Shown here piece after piece: positions 1 to 5,156 of a DNA stretch of 9,717 nt. A model generated the notes under the pieces. The model did no database searches, was not told the origin of the DNA, and saw only the letters and a list, made by a program, of their open reading frames with translations. The stretch lies in NCBI GenBank assembly GCA_017540915.1, contig JAFYAD010000021.1:1-9717 (forward strand). The letters are read 5' to 3'. A program made the translations under genes and the position numbers. Numbering within the stretch: position 1 is the first letter of the stretch; the number at the start of each line of letters is the position of its first letter. Source of the DNA: Lachnospiraceae bacterium (GTDB lineage: Bacteria > Bacillota_A > Clostridia > Lachnospirales > Lachnospiraceae).

Positions 1-144
1 ACCGCCTCCCCATTTAAGGAAATTAACAGTCATATGTCCGTCGTTATTAAAATAGATATCCTTGGCTTTAACGACTGTTTTTCCATATTTATTTCCGATG
101 CAGGCATTTCCATCGCCATACATGGTCGTTAAAAAATCTGCCAT
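1..144 (-). CDS. Unrecognised protein, N-terminal 48 residues (runs off left edge)
   Basis: An open frame begins with ATG at 144 on the minus strand and stays open to the window edge. The start is supported by an AGAAAGG ribosome binding site at 153-159, eight bases upstream. The visible protein begins MADFLTTMYGDGN and continues with a lysine-rich, glycine-containing segment ending in LKWGGG. It has no signal peptide, membrane segment or motif that I recognise, so no function is assigned. A perfect 13-bp palindrome (GGAATT-A-AATTCC, 167-179) lies just upstream of the ribosome binding site and could be an operator. The plus-strand ORF covering the same bases is a shadow: it has no ribosome binding site and its translation is low-complexity. 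Confidence 0.6.
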   Translation of the reverse strand, partial: MADFLTTMYGDGNACIGNKYGKTVVKAKDIYFNNDGHMTVNFLKWGGG

Positions 145-420
145 AATGATGACCTTTCTAAAGCATGGAATTAAATTCCGAATATTTTTGCTCCTACTAA
201 TAGATGTAAAAAAATTTAAAATAGGCCATCAAAAATTGAGAGATAATGAAAAAACACATAAGGTAGAAGCGAGAGAGGTAAAAAGAGGTCGTTTTAGACA
301 TGAAAACAGGCAGATTTTTATGAACTGACTATTGGATTGAAAAAGATATTAAGATTAGACTGTACCTGAATGAAGCGAACAAACATCAATCGCCTTAAGA
401 CTGAATATGGAGATAAAGAT
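145..420. other. AT-rich intergenic stretch without a recognisable gene
   Basis: This stretch lies between the minus-strand gene at the left edge and the phosphoesterase stub. It holds the ribosome binding site (153-159) and palindrome (167-179) of the left gene, and a GGAGA ribosome binding site near 410-414 for the stub. A plus-strand open frame crosses it, but its translation is lysine/arginine-rich and lacks a plausible start context. I see no RNA gene, strong terminator or convincing promoter here. Confidence 0.5.
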
Positions 421-525
421 ATGAGCAGAGTATTTGTTATACCGGACATTCACCTAAAGCCTTGGATATTTGATAAGGCTGAAGAGGAGATGGCAAAGGG
501 GAAGAATAATGGAACTATAATATAA
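421..525 (+). pseudogene. Truncated metallophosphoesterase (34-codon N-terminal stub)
   Basis: The frame from ATG 421 to TAA 523-525 encodes 34 residues starting MSRVFVIPDIHLKPWIFDKA. The hydrophobic strand followed by D-x-H is the first metal-binding motif of calcineurin-like metallophosphoesterases, and the PDIHLKPW wording is typical of one clostridial subgroup. A GGAGA ribosome binding site lies about seven bases upstream, so the start is natural. The next expected motif (GDxxD) is missing: after AKGKNNGTII the frame stops. A working enzyme needs roughly 200 residues or more, so this is a remnant left by a deletion or a frameshift followed by decay. The following bases to 590 show no continuation in any frame that I can recognise. 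Confidence 0.6.
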
Positions 526-590
526 TTGAGCGGACTGTGAAGGGAATATAGAATAGTTTTAAGCATCTTTCTTTTCATTAAAAATATGAC

Positions 591-618
591 TTGACGATTA
601 AAAAAAAGAGAGTAAAAT
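591..618 (+). promoter_or_regulatory. Sigma-A-type promoter of the AAA ATPase gene
   Basis: TTGACG (591-596) and TAAAAT (613-618) are separated by 16 bases, with an A-rich spacer. Transcription would start near 625, leaving a leader of about 57 bases. The leader contains a GGGGGAT/ATCCCCC inverted repeat (628-634 and 658-664) and a four-codon mini-ORF (639-653). Confidence 0.6.
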
Positions 619-681
619 GGCGTTTAAGGGGGATAAAAATGAAAAAAAGATAAAACCATCCCCCATAAACAGGAGAATATC

Positions 682-1911
682 ATGCAGTATTACAAGAGAG
701 AAAACTATCTGGCCAGAATACGAGGGTTTTATAATGATACCTCTATGATAAAGGTTATTACAGGAGTACGTAGATGCGGAAAGTCTAGTTTGATGCATAT
801 AATTGCTGAGGAGTTGAGAGCGGCAGGAGTAAATGAAGAAAACATAATCTTTATCGACTTGGATAAGAGGGGATATAAAAGCATAAAAAAAGCTGAACAG
901 CTTGAAGCTGTAATTGATAAACACTCTATGGCTGAAGGAATAAAATACCTGTTTATTGATGAGGTACAAAATGTAGAAGGATTTGAAGAGGTTTTAAATG
1001 CCTATCGTTTGGAGGAGGAGTATTCTATATTTGTTACAGGTTCGAACTCATATTTGCTAAGTGGTGAGCTTGTCACAAAGCTGACCGGAAGATATCTTGA
1101 GTTTGAAATGATGACTTTATCGTTCGAAGAATATATTGGAATGAAAAAGTTCCTAAACAAACCTATTGGAGATTTAGTCACAGAGTTAGATATGTTCATT
1201 CATGAAGGCGGATTTCCGCAAGCCTTGAACTATGATTCGTTGTATGATAAAAGAACATATATTGCAAGTGTTATAAAGGAAATCTTTGAAAAAGATATAA
1301 AGAAAAGAGTTATTATCCGAAATCTTGCGGCATTTCAGAAGGTTCAGCAGTATATTATAAATAATTTCGGAGCAACAACAAGCGTGCCTAATTTGTTAGC
1401 GGAATTACATAAGGCAGGCGTGACGGTTAAGCATGAAACGCTTCTCAGATACATTGAGGTATTAAAGGATTCAAAGATTATAAATGAATGCAACCGTTTT
1501 GACATGAAATCAAAAAAGTCTATTTCCGGAGAACAAAAGTATTATTTGTCGGATTTGGGTTTTTGGCTTGCTACTAATACCGATAATCGTATAAACTATG
1601 GGCCGGTATTGGAAAACATAGTGTATACGTATGCTCGTTCAAAGGGATATTCTGTCAGCATAGGCAGAATAGGTAAACTTGAGTGTGATTTTATATTGCG
1701 TGATGCATCAATGAAGTATGCGTACGTACAGGTTGCTATGACGATAATGAATGATATAAAGACTGAAGATAGAGAGTATTCACCGCTTGAAATAGTAGGA
1801 GATAATTATCCCAAATATGTGATAACAAGAAATGATATGATTCAGCAGCGTAACGGGATTAAACATGTCAATCTTCCGGATTTTATGAGTAGAGGTTGTT
1901 TATTTGATTAG
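682..1911 (+). CDS. ATP-binding protein, AAA family with C-terminal DUF4143-type domain
   Basis: The protein has 409 residues, near the usual length of this family. Residues 28-35 form a Walker A loop (GVRRCGKS). Residues 89-96 (YLFIDEVQ) form Walker B, followed by a sensor-like VTGSNS at 118-123 and the family hallmark TGRYLEF at 135-141. The C-terminal half (about 200-409) resembles the winged-helix plus nuclease-like DUF4143 region. The start is set by AGGAG at 671-675, six bases before ATG 682. These soluble ATPases are widespread, often single-gene and strain-variable in clostridia and Bacteroidetes. Their cellular role is not established, and defence, toxin-like or regulatory roles are only speculation. 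Its 3' end overlaps the 3' end of the truncated toxin on the opposite strand by 29 bases. Confidence 0.88.
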   Translation: MQYYKRENYLARIRGFYNDTSMIKVITGVRRCGKSSLMHIIAEELRAAGVNEENIIFIDLDKRGYKSIKKAEQLEAVIDKHSMAEGIKYLFIDEVQNVEGFEEVLNAYRLEEEYSIFVTGSNSYLLSGELVTKLTGRYLEFEMMTLSFEEYIGMKKFLNKPIGDLVTELDMFIHEGGFPQALNYDSLYDKRTYIASVIKEIFEKDIKKRVIIRNLAAFQKVQQYIINNFGATTSVPNLLAELHKAGVTVKHETLLRYIEVLKDSKIINECNRFDMKSKKSISGEQKYYLSDLGFWLATNTDNRINYGPVLENIVYTYARSKGYSVSIGRIGKLECDFILRDASMKYAYVQVAMTIMNDIKTEDREYSPLEIVGDNYPKYVITRNDMIQQRNGIKHVNLPDFMSRGCLFD

Positions 1912-2053
1912 CTTCCTGTATAGATTTATCATATGTGCGAGAAAATTGCACCGATGAGAAAAACTCCCATATTTCTGTCGGAAACTCGGAATTGTCGGCG
2001 TTAACACCTTTTAAAGCCCATAGCAGAACATGTGTGTCTAATAAGTATTTCAT
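1883..2053 (-). pseudogene. Truncated PIN-domain (VapC-like) toxin
   Basis: The ATG at 2053 overlaps the antitoxin stop codon in an ATGA arrangement. The protein starts MKYLLDTHVLLWALKG, the textbook N-terminus of PIN-domain ribonuclease toxins, with the first metal-binding Asp at residue 6. After about residue 16 the similarity that I can recognise is lost, and the frame ends with TAA at 1883-1885 after 56 codons. PIN toxins are about 125-140 residues long and need three or four acidic residues spread along the chain, so this copy should be inactive. Its tail runs into the 3' end of the convergent ATPase gene, so the rest of the toxin was probably removed by the rearrangement that brought the ATPase next to it. 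The frame is too short to appear in ordinary gene calls. Confidence 0.7.
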
Positions 2054-2265
2054 ACATTTAACCCAAAGAAGTCGGCGGTGCCATAGTCGATATCATCAAA
2101 ATCAGCAGGAAATGAAATGTTTTTAGCTATACCTATGCGATTACTAACACCCTTTTTGGATGCTTTTTCATCGGAAAGAGTATCTAAAAATGCCGTAATC
2201 AGGGGAATCTGACTTTCTGACAAGTTTAATATTCTTTCAAATATAGGTTCGGACATTGATATCAT
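2050..2265 (-). CDS. Type II antitoxin of a PIN-domain toxin (VapB/DUF2281-like)
   Basis: This 71-residue protein begins MISMSEPIFERILNLSESQ and ends DYGTADFFGLNV. The layout (short helical N-terminus, then RIGIAK followed by a FPADFDD-type stretch) is that of the small antitoxins paired with PIN toxins. The C-terminal part is expected to wrap around the toxin. The start is fixed by an excellent AAAGGAGGA ribosome binding site (2272-2280) seven bases upstream; the second Met (2256) is too far away. The stop codon overlaps the toxin start by four bases, so the two genes were translationally coupled. Because the toxin is truncated, this antitoxin may now be an orphan, or may neutralise a related toxin elsewhere. 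Family assignment is from pattern recognition only. Confidence 0.72.
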   Translation of the reverse strand: MISMSEPIFERILNLSESQIPLITAFLDTLSDEKASKKGVSNRIGIAKNISFPADFDDIDYGTADFFGLNV

Positions 2266-2283
2266 AACACTTCCTCCTTTCTC

Positions 2284-2306
2284 AAATTTACAAGGTTTGT
2301 AGATTT
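2284..2306. promoter_or_regulatory. Palindromic operator candidate of the toxin-antitoxin operon
   Basis: AAATTTACAA (2284-2293) and TTGTAGATTT (2297-2306) form an inverted repeat with one mismatch in ten and a 3-base spacer. It lies just downstream of the -10 box of the minus-strand promoter, covering the predicted transcription start. That is where autoregulatory antitoxins of this class commonly bind. Confidence 0.5.
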
Positions 2307-2312
2307 TTTCGT

Positions 2313-2342
2313 ATTATAGCACGAATTGTTTAGAAAAGGCAA
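2313..2342 (-). promoter_or_regulatory. Promoter of the toxin-antitoxin operon
   Basis: On the minus strand, TTGCCT (2342-2337) and a perfect TATAAT (2318-2313) are separated by 18 bases. Transcription would begin near 2306, about 40 bases before the antitoxin start. The -35 region overlaps the end of the small minus-strand ORF at 2330-2416. Confidence 0.6.
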
Positions 2343-2416
2343 TAATTCTTATCAAATAAGCCTGTGCATCCTTTTGTTTCGGTTTCGTTTCTCATATCTT
2401 CTATGACTTTACACAT
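2330..2416 (-). CDS. Small 28-codon ORF, possible gene remnant
   Basis: ATG 2416 to TAA 2330-2332 encodes MCKVIEDMRNETETKG followed by a short cysteine-containing tail. A GAAAGGAG ribosome binding site lies eight bases upstream. The opening MCK-IEDMRNE resembles short helical segments that I associate with small or C-terminal parts of Rpn-type nuclease/transposase proteins in clostridia; this is memory-based and uncertain. In such proteins the segment continues as a long charged helix. Here it stops early, so this is either a real microprotein or a truncated copy. A 14-bp near-palindrome (AGTAGA-TT-TCTACT, 2442-2455) lies upstream. Confidence 0.35.
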   Translation of the reverse strand: MCKVIEDMRNETETKGCTGLFDKNYCLF

Positions 2417-2530
2417 GGTTTGTGCTCCTTTCTCATAGTTTAGTAGATTTCTACTGCTCTTACAATGGGATATTTGAAAGAAATGCCTCAAAACGCAGAC
2501 TTGGAGCGCATTCTCCTTTCTAAAATTTTG

Positions 2531-2550
2531 TGATACTCAATGATACTCAA
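2531..2550. repeat. Tandem direct repeat of TGATACTCAA (2 copies)
   Basis: Two exact adjacent copies of the 10-mer TGATACTCAA lie at 2531-2540 and 2541-2550, 14 bases from the tRNA terminator. They lie outside any gene. They may be a replication-slippage product, a protein-binding site or debris of an insertion end. Confidence 0.6.
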
Positions 2551-2563
2551 TATTTTTGGCAAT

Positions 2564-2602
2564 AAAAAAACTTCAAAACATTGATAAATCAATGCTTTGA
2601 AG
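2564..2602 (-). terminator. Intrinsic terminator of the tRNA-Arg gene
   Basis: On the minus strand a 14-bp stem (CTTCAAAGCATTGA pairing with TCAATGTTTTGAAG, one G-U pair) has the loop TTTA. A run of seven T follows (2570-2564). It begins 14 bases after the tRNA 3' end. Confidence 0.88.
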
Positions 2603-2615
2603 CCCTTTTTAATCG

Positions 2616-2689
2616 CGTGCGTGAGAGGATTCGAACCCCCGACACCTTGGTCCGTAGCCAAGTGCTCTATCCAGCTGAGCTACACACAC
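2616..2689 (-). tRNA. tRNA-Arg, anticodon ACG
   Basis: The 74-base minus-strand gene folds into a complete cloverleaf. The acceptor stem is GTGTGTG with CACGCAC (one G-U pair). The D arm is GCTC/GAGC. The anticodon stem is CTTGG/CCAAG with loop CTACGGA, giving anticodon ACG. The T arm is GGGGG-TTCGAAT-CCTCT. The discriminator base is G, and no CCA is encoded, so the tail must be added after transcription. A34 would be deaminated to inosine by TadA to read CGU, CGC and CGA. The gene is single, with its own promoter and terminator. It marks the border between the AT-rich left region and core-like DNA on the right. Confidence 0.95.
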
Positions 2690-2712
2690 GTGTGTTTTCA
2701 ACACCGCAAAAG

Positions 2713-2741
2713 ATACTATCACAGAAAGCGATGTTTGTCAA
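2713..2741 (-). promoter_or_regulatory. Promoter of tRNA-Arg
   Basis: On the minus strand a perfect TTGACA (2741-2736) is followed after 17 bases by TAGTAT (2718-2713). This is 11 of 12 consensus positions at optimal spacing, placing the start about 15-20 bases before the tRNA. Confidence 0.85.
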
Positions 2742-2770
2742 ACACTTTTTTTATTTTCATTTTTAGCGTA

Positions 2771-2799
2771 TTTACATAACCGGGTGAATGTGCTAAATT
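2771..2799 (+). promoter_or_regulatory. Promoter candidate of truA
   Basis: TTTACA (2771-2776) and TAAATT (2794-2799) are separated by 17 bases. A TG at 2791-2792 gives an extended -10. Transcription would start near 2806, downstream of the alternative GTG codon at 2784, which supports ATG 2850 as the truA start. Confidence 0.5.
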
Positions 2800-2849
2800 A
2801 TTTTGGTGCTTATGTTGATACAACGTTGTTACTACACGGAGATCAGAAG

Positions 2850-3668
2850 ATGGAACAGCAGTCAGGTTTGACGCAGTCCGGTGGCGGAACCCGCAGGATC
2901 CTGATCAGGATCGCTTACGACGGGACGGATTACTGCGGTTTTCAGTCGCAGCCGAATGTGACGACAATACAGGGTGCCGTGGAGGCTGCACTGGAGGAAC
3001 TCGCAGGGGAAAAGATCAGTCTGACGGGCGGATCCCGCACTGATTCCGGTGTTCATTCCAGGGGAAATGTGGCGGTTTTTGATACAAGTCTTCGGATACC
3101 GGCTGAAAAAATCCCGTTTGCGTTGAATTCCCGTCTGCCGCATGATATTGTGATCCAGTCAGCTGTGGAGACAGATCCCGATTTTCATCCGAGACACTGC
3201 GACAGCCTTAAAACATACGAATATGTTATACTGAACAGGCGTATAGATATTCCGGTTTTAAGCCGGTATGCTCTGTATTTTCCAAGACCGCTGGATTTTT
3301 CTGTCATGAGGGAAGCTGCGAGAGCTTTTGCCGGAGAACATGATTTTGCATCTTTTTGTTCGGCCGGAGGAGTTACTGAGACTACGGTGCGCCGGATAGA
3401 CAGTATTTCGCTTACGCAGGATGAAGACATTTTTTCAGACGGACTGATACGTATTCGTGTCACAGGTAATGGTTTTTTATATAACATGGTGCGTATCATT
3501 GCCGGGACGCTCATCGACGTTGGAACCGGACGGTTTGATGTGACTGCAATTCCGGACATCATAGCCGCATGCGACAGACGAATGGCGGGTAATACGGCTC
3601 CGCCGCAGGGATTGACGCACTTGAGCACAGTGTTTACGCAATCTGAACATGCAGGATACAATATCTGA
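2850..3668 (+). CDS. truA: tRNA pseudouridine synthase A
   Basis: TruA converts uridines 38-40 in the tRNA anticodon stem-loop to pseudouridine. The protein has 272 residues from ATG 2850, normal for the family apart from a short Gly/Gln-rich N-terminal extension. The core begins RILIRIAYDGTDYCGFQSQP. The catalytic Asp is D65 in SRTDSGVHS (canonical GRTDAGVHA). KTYEYVI (121-127) carries the conserved active-site Tyr. GEHDFASF (162-169) and GNGFLYNMVRIIAGTL (206-221) complete the signature. The chosen start has GGAG at 2838-2841, eight bases upstream. An in-frame GTG at 2784 would add 22 residues but has no good ribosome binding site and lies upstream of the predicted transcription start. Serine replaces alanine after the catalytic Asp, a mild deviation. 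The gene is divergent from tRNA-Arg. Confidence 0.95.
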   Translation: MEQQSGLTQSGGGTRRILIRIAYDGTDYCGFQSQPNVTTIQGAVEAALEELAGEKISLTGGSRTDSGVHSRGNVAVFDTSLRIPAEKIPFALNSRLPHDIVIQSAVETDPDFHPRHCDSLKTYEYVILNRRIDIPVLSRYALYFPRPLDFSVMREAARAFAGEHDFASFCSAGGVTETTVRRIDSISLTQDEDIFSDGLIRIRVTGNGFLYNMVRIIAGTLIDVGTGRFDVTAIPDIIAACDRRMAGNTAPPQGLTHLSTVFTQSEHAGYNI

Positions 3669-3731
3669 TCAAAATATAGTAATCTTAAACATTTACAGCG
3701 ATCGATCTTAGATCAACTTTGGGGAAACAAC

Positions 3732-4199
3732 ATGACGATAACTGATTTTTTCATGGCGATAATCGGGAACAGGGTTCTCATCAGCGGGCTTTTAGGCAGT
3801 GCTTCCGCGCAGATCATTAAGACGATCATCTATGCACTGATCAATAGAAAGCTGGATCTCAGGCGCTTGACAGGAGATGGCGGCATGCCGTCGGCACATT
3901 CTTCTACGGTGTGTTGTATGGCTACTACCGCAGGTATTACATGCGGATTGGATTCACCGGTCTTTGCAGTCGCAGTGATATTCGCCTTCGTCACCATGAG
4001 GGACGCCCTGGGCGTTAGACGACAGGCGGGAAAACATGCGGTTGTTCTCAATCAGCTCATAGAAATATTCGATCCCACGAATGAACTTTTGCCGGAACAG
4101 CGACTCAAGGAGTTTGTCGGACATACACCCATGCAGGTTCTGACAGGTGCGGTGTGGGGGATCGCGATGGCGATCGGTCTGAATTTTTTTGTATATTGA
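3732..4199 (+). CDS. Divergent PAP2 family membrane protein (YuiD/DUF212-like)
   Basis: This 155-residue protein matches the DUF212 family, which is distantly related to PAP2 acid phosphatases and includes Bacillus YuiD. The signature GDGGMPSAHSSTV lies at residues 48-60. It is followed by a transmembrane stretch (about 75-90) and MRDALGVRRQAGKHAVVLNQ (89-108), the equivalent of the usual MYDAxGVRRxAGxxA motif. GHTPMQVLTGAVWG near the C-terminus precedes a last membrane helix. The N-terminus is hydrophobic as well. The family is assumed to act on phosphate groups of lipids or to be structural; the substrate is unknown. Ribosome binding site GGGGAAA lies about five bases before ATG 3732. The gene starts 63 bases after truA with no clear promoter or terminator between them, so it is probably co-transcribed. 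Confidence 0.88.
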   Translation: MTITDFFMAIIGNRVLISGLLGSASAQIIKTIIYALINRKLDLRRLTGDGGMPSAHSSTVCCMATTAGITCGLDSPVFAVAVIFAFVTMRDALGVRRQAGKHAVVLNQLIEIFDPTNELLPEQRLKEFVGHTPMQVLTGAVWGIAMAIGLNFFVY

Positions 4200-4250
4200 C
4201 GGCAGAGTGACTGTGAATAGTAACGAATAAAGTACAAAAATCATAGTTTT

Positions 4251-4279
4251 TTCACAAATTAAACACAAAAGGATATTAT
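4251..4279 (+). promoter_or_regulatory. Promoter of a short untranslated transcript
   Basis: TTCACA (4251-4256) and TATTAT (4274-4279) each match five of six consensus bases, and the spacing is exactly 17. The predicted start (about 4286-4287) coincides with the first base of a hairpin, and no coding frame with a ribosome binding site follows before the terminator at 4355. Confidence 0.6.
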
Positions 4280-4286
4280 TATATAT

Positions 4287-4390
4287 CTGTCAGTTGGTTA
4301 CAGGCTGACGGTAGTAATTCCCTATTATGTAACATTTTCATAACTAAACTCCTCGACAAGAGCTCCGGTTTCGGAGCTCTTGTCAATTTA
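4287..4390 (+). ncRNA. Candidate structured small RNA or leader RNA (unnamed)
   Basis: The stretch between promoter 4251-4279 and the terminator hairpin ending at 4384 is about 100 bases and has no ORF. CTGTCAG (4287-4293) can pair with CTGACGG (4305-4311, one G-U pair). GTTACA in its loop (4297-4302) can pair perfectly with TGTAAC (4328-4333), giving a possible H-type pseudoknot. It does not match any riboswitch consensus that I know. It lies upstream of the lipoprotein-cyclase operon, which has its own promoter at 4404-4432. It could be a stand-alone RNA or a terminated leader whose read-through extends into the operon. All of this is inferred from sequence pairing. Confidence 0.4.
4355..4390 (+). 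terminator. Strong hairpin, probable intrinsic terminator
   Basis: A perfect 13-bp stem, GACAAGAGCTCCG (4355-4367) with CGGAGCTCTTGTC (4372-4384), has the loop GTTT. The following tract AATTTAAATCCCTTTTT is only moderately T-rich, so termination may be incomplete. It could serve the short RNA or read-through from the truA/PAP2 genes. Confidence 0.75.
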
Positions 4391-4403
4391 AATCCCTTTT
4401 TCG

Positions 4404-4432
4404 TTGCGATTTTGGAATATCTGTGATAAAAT
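4404..4432 (+). promoter_or_regulatory. Promoter of the lipoprotein-cyclase-binding protein operon
   Basis: TTGCGA (4404-4409) and TAAAAT (4427-4432) are separated by 17 bases. TG at 4424-4425 gives an extended -10. Transcription would begin near 4439, about 40 bases upstream of the lipoprotein start. Confidence 0.65.
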
Positions 4433-4479
4433 ACTTGAGTTGTGCAAGGTGATGATTTACAGGCTTAAGGTGAGATTCT

Positions 4480-5136
4480 ATGAGGAAGAGTGTGATTATC
4501 GGTGCGGCTGTATTAGCCGGTAGTTTGTTATTTTTCGGGTGTACTAAGATGGAATCCGGATACCGTTATGCCGATCCGGATTCGTATTCATCGGGAGATT
4601 TTTCGTATGATGAAAGTTCTGTGGAGGCTGTGGAGATAAACTGGATCGCCGGCAATGTCTACATAGACGAGAGCGTTATGGATACACTGCAGGTCTATGA
4701 AGAGAGCGAGCAGGATATCAATGACAGCGGCAGCCTCAGATATAAGATCGAGGATGGGACTCTGGTAATACAGTTCTGCGAATCGGGTTCAGATATCGAT
4801 AATATGTCAAAGGATCTGTATGTAAAGCTTCCGATCCTGCTTAAAGATGTGGATATAAATGTTGTTTCCGCAGACACACAGATGGTATCCTCAGCAGCAG
4901 ACATACAGTATGATTCGGTGAGCGGAAAGCTGGATCTGGCGGTGGATCAGTGCGAAGATCTCACTATTAACACTGTGAGCGGAGATTTGTGTATTCTGCT
5001 GGATTACGATCTCGGTGCGAAGGTGGAATTTGATTCCGTATCGGGTAAATATTCCTGCGTGGAGAAGACTGCAGATAAGATATGTAATGTAAAATGCCAC
5101 ACGGTGAGTGGTAACCTTGAGGTTGTCAGCGAATAA
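4480..5136 (+). CDS. DUF4097-type lipoprotein with beta-repeat domain
   Basis: The 218-residue protein has a lipoprotein signal peptide: a Lys/Arg start, a hydrophobic core and the lipobox FFGC with Cys21 as the lipidated residue. It should be anchored to the outer face of the membrane. An acidic, Ser/Tyr-rich linker follows (22-48). From about 50 the chain is beta-strand-like, with VSG at 147-149, 166-168, 187-189 and 209-211. These recur every 19-22 residues in contexts such as DSVSGKLDL and NTVSGDLCI. This is the stacked-strand pattern of DUF4097 adhesin/regulatory-like proteins. Its molecular function is unknown. AAGGTGA at 4467-4473 sets the start. The cyclase gene follows after 20 bases, so the two are co-transcribed, and the lipoprotein may be a partner or structural cofactor of the sensor; that is inference. 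Confidence 0.8.
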   Translation: MRKSVIIGAAVLAGSLLFFGCTKMESGYRYADPDSYSSGDFSYDESSVEAVEINWIAGNVYIDESVMDTLQVYEESEQDINDSGSLRYKIEDGTLVIQFCESGSDIDNMSKDLYVKLPILLKDVDINVVSADTQMVSSAADIQYDSVSGKLDLAVDQCEDLTINTVSGDLCILLDYDLGAKVEFDSVSGKYSCVEKTADKICNVKCHTVSGNLEVVSE

Positions 5137-5156
5137 GCTGTGGCGTAGCGTACAGT

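Noticed and set aside
1935..2126. Plus-strand 63-codon open frame
   Set aside because: It is antisense to the toxin-antitoxin genes, which have start, overlap and promoter signals; the plus frame has none.
2581..2779. Two short plus-strand open frames across the tRNA region
   Set aside because: They overlap the tRNA-Arg gene, its terminator and its promoter on the opposite strand, and have no coding character.
2784..2849. Longer truA start at GTG 2784
   Set aside because: It has no good ribosome binding site and lies upstream of the predicted transcription start; ATG 2850 has GGAG at ideal distance and gives the normal family length.
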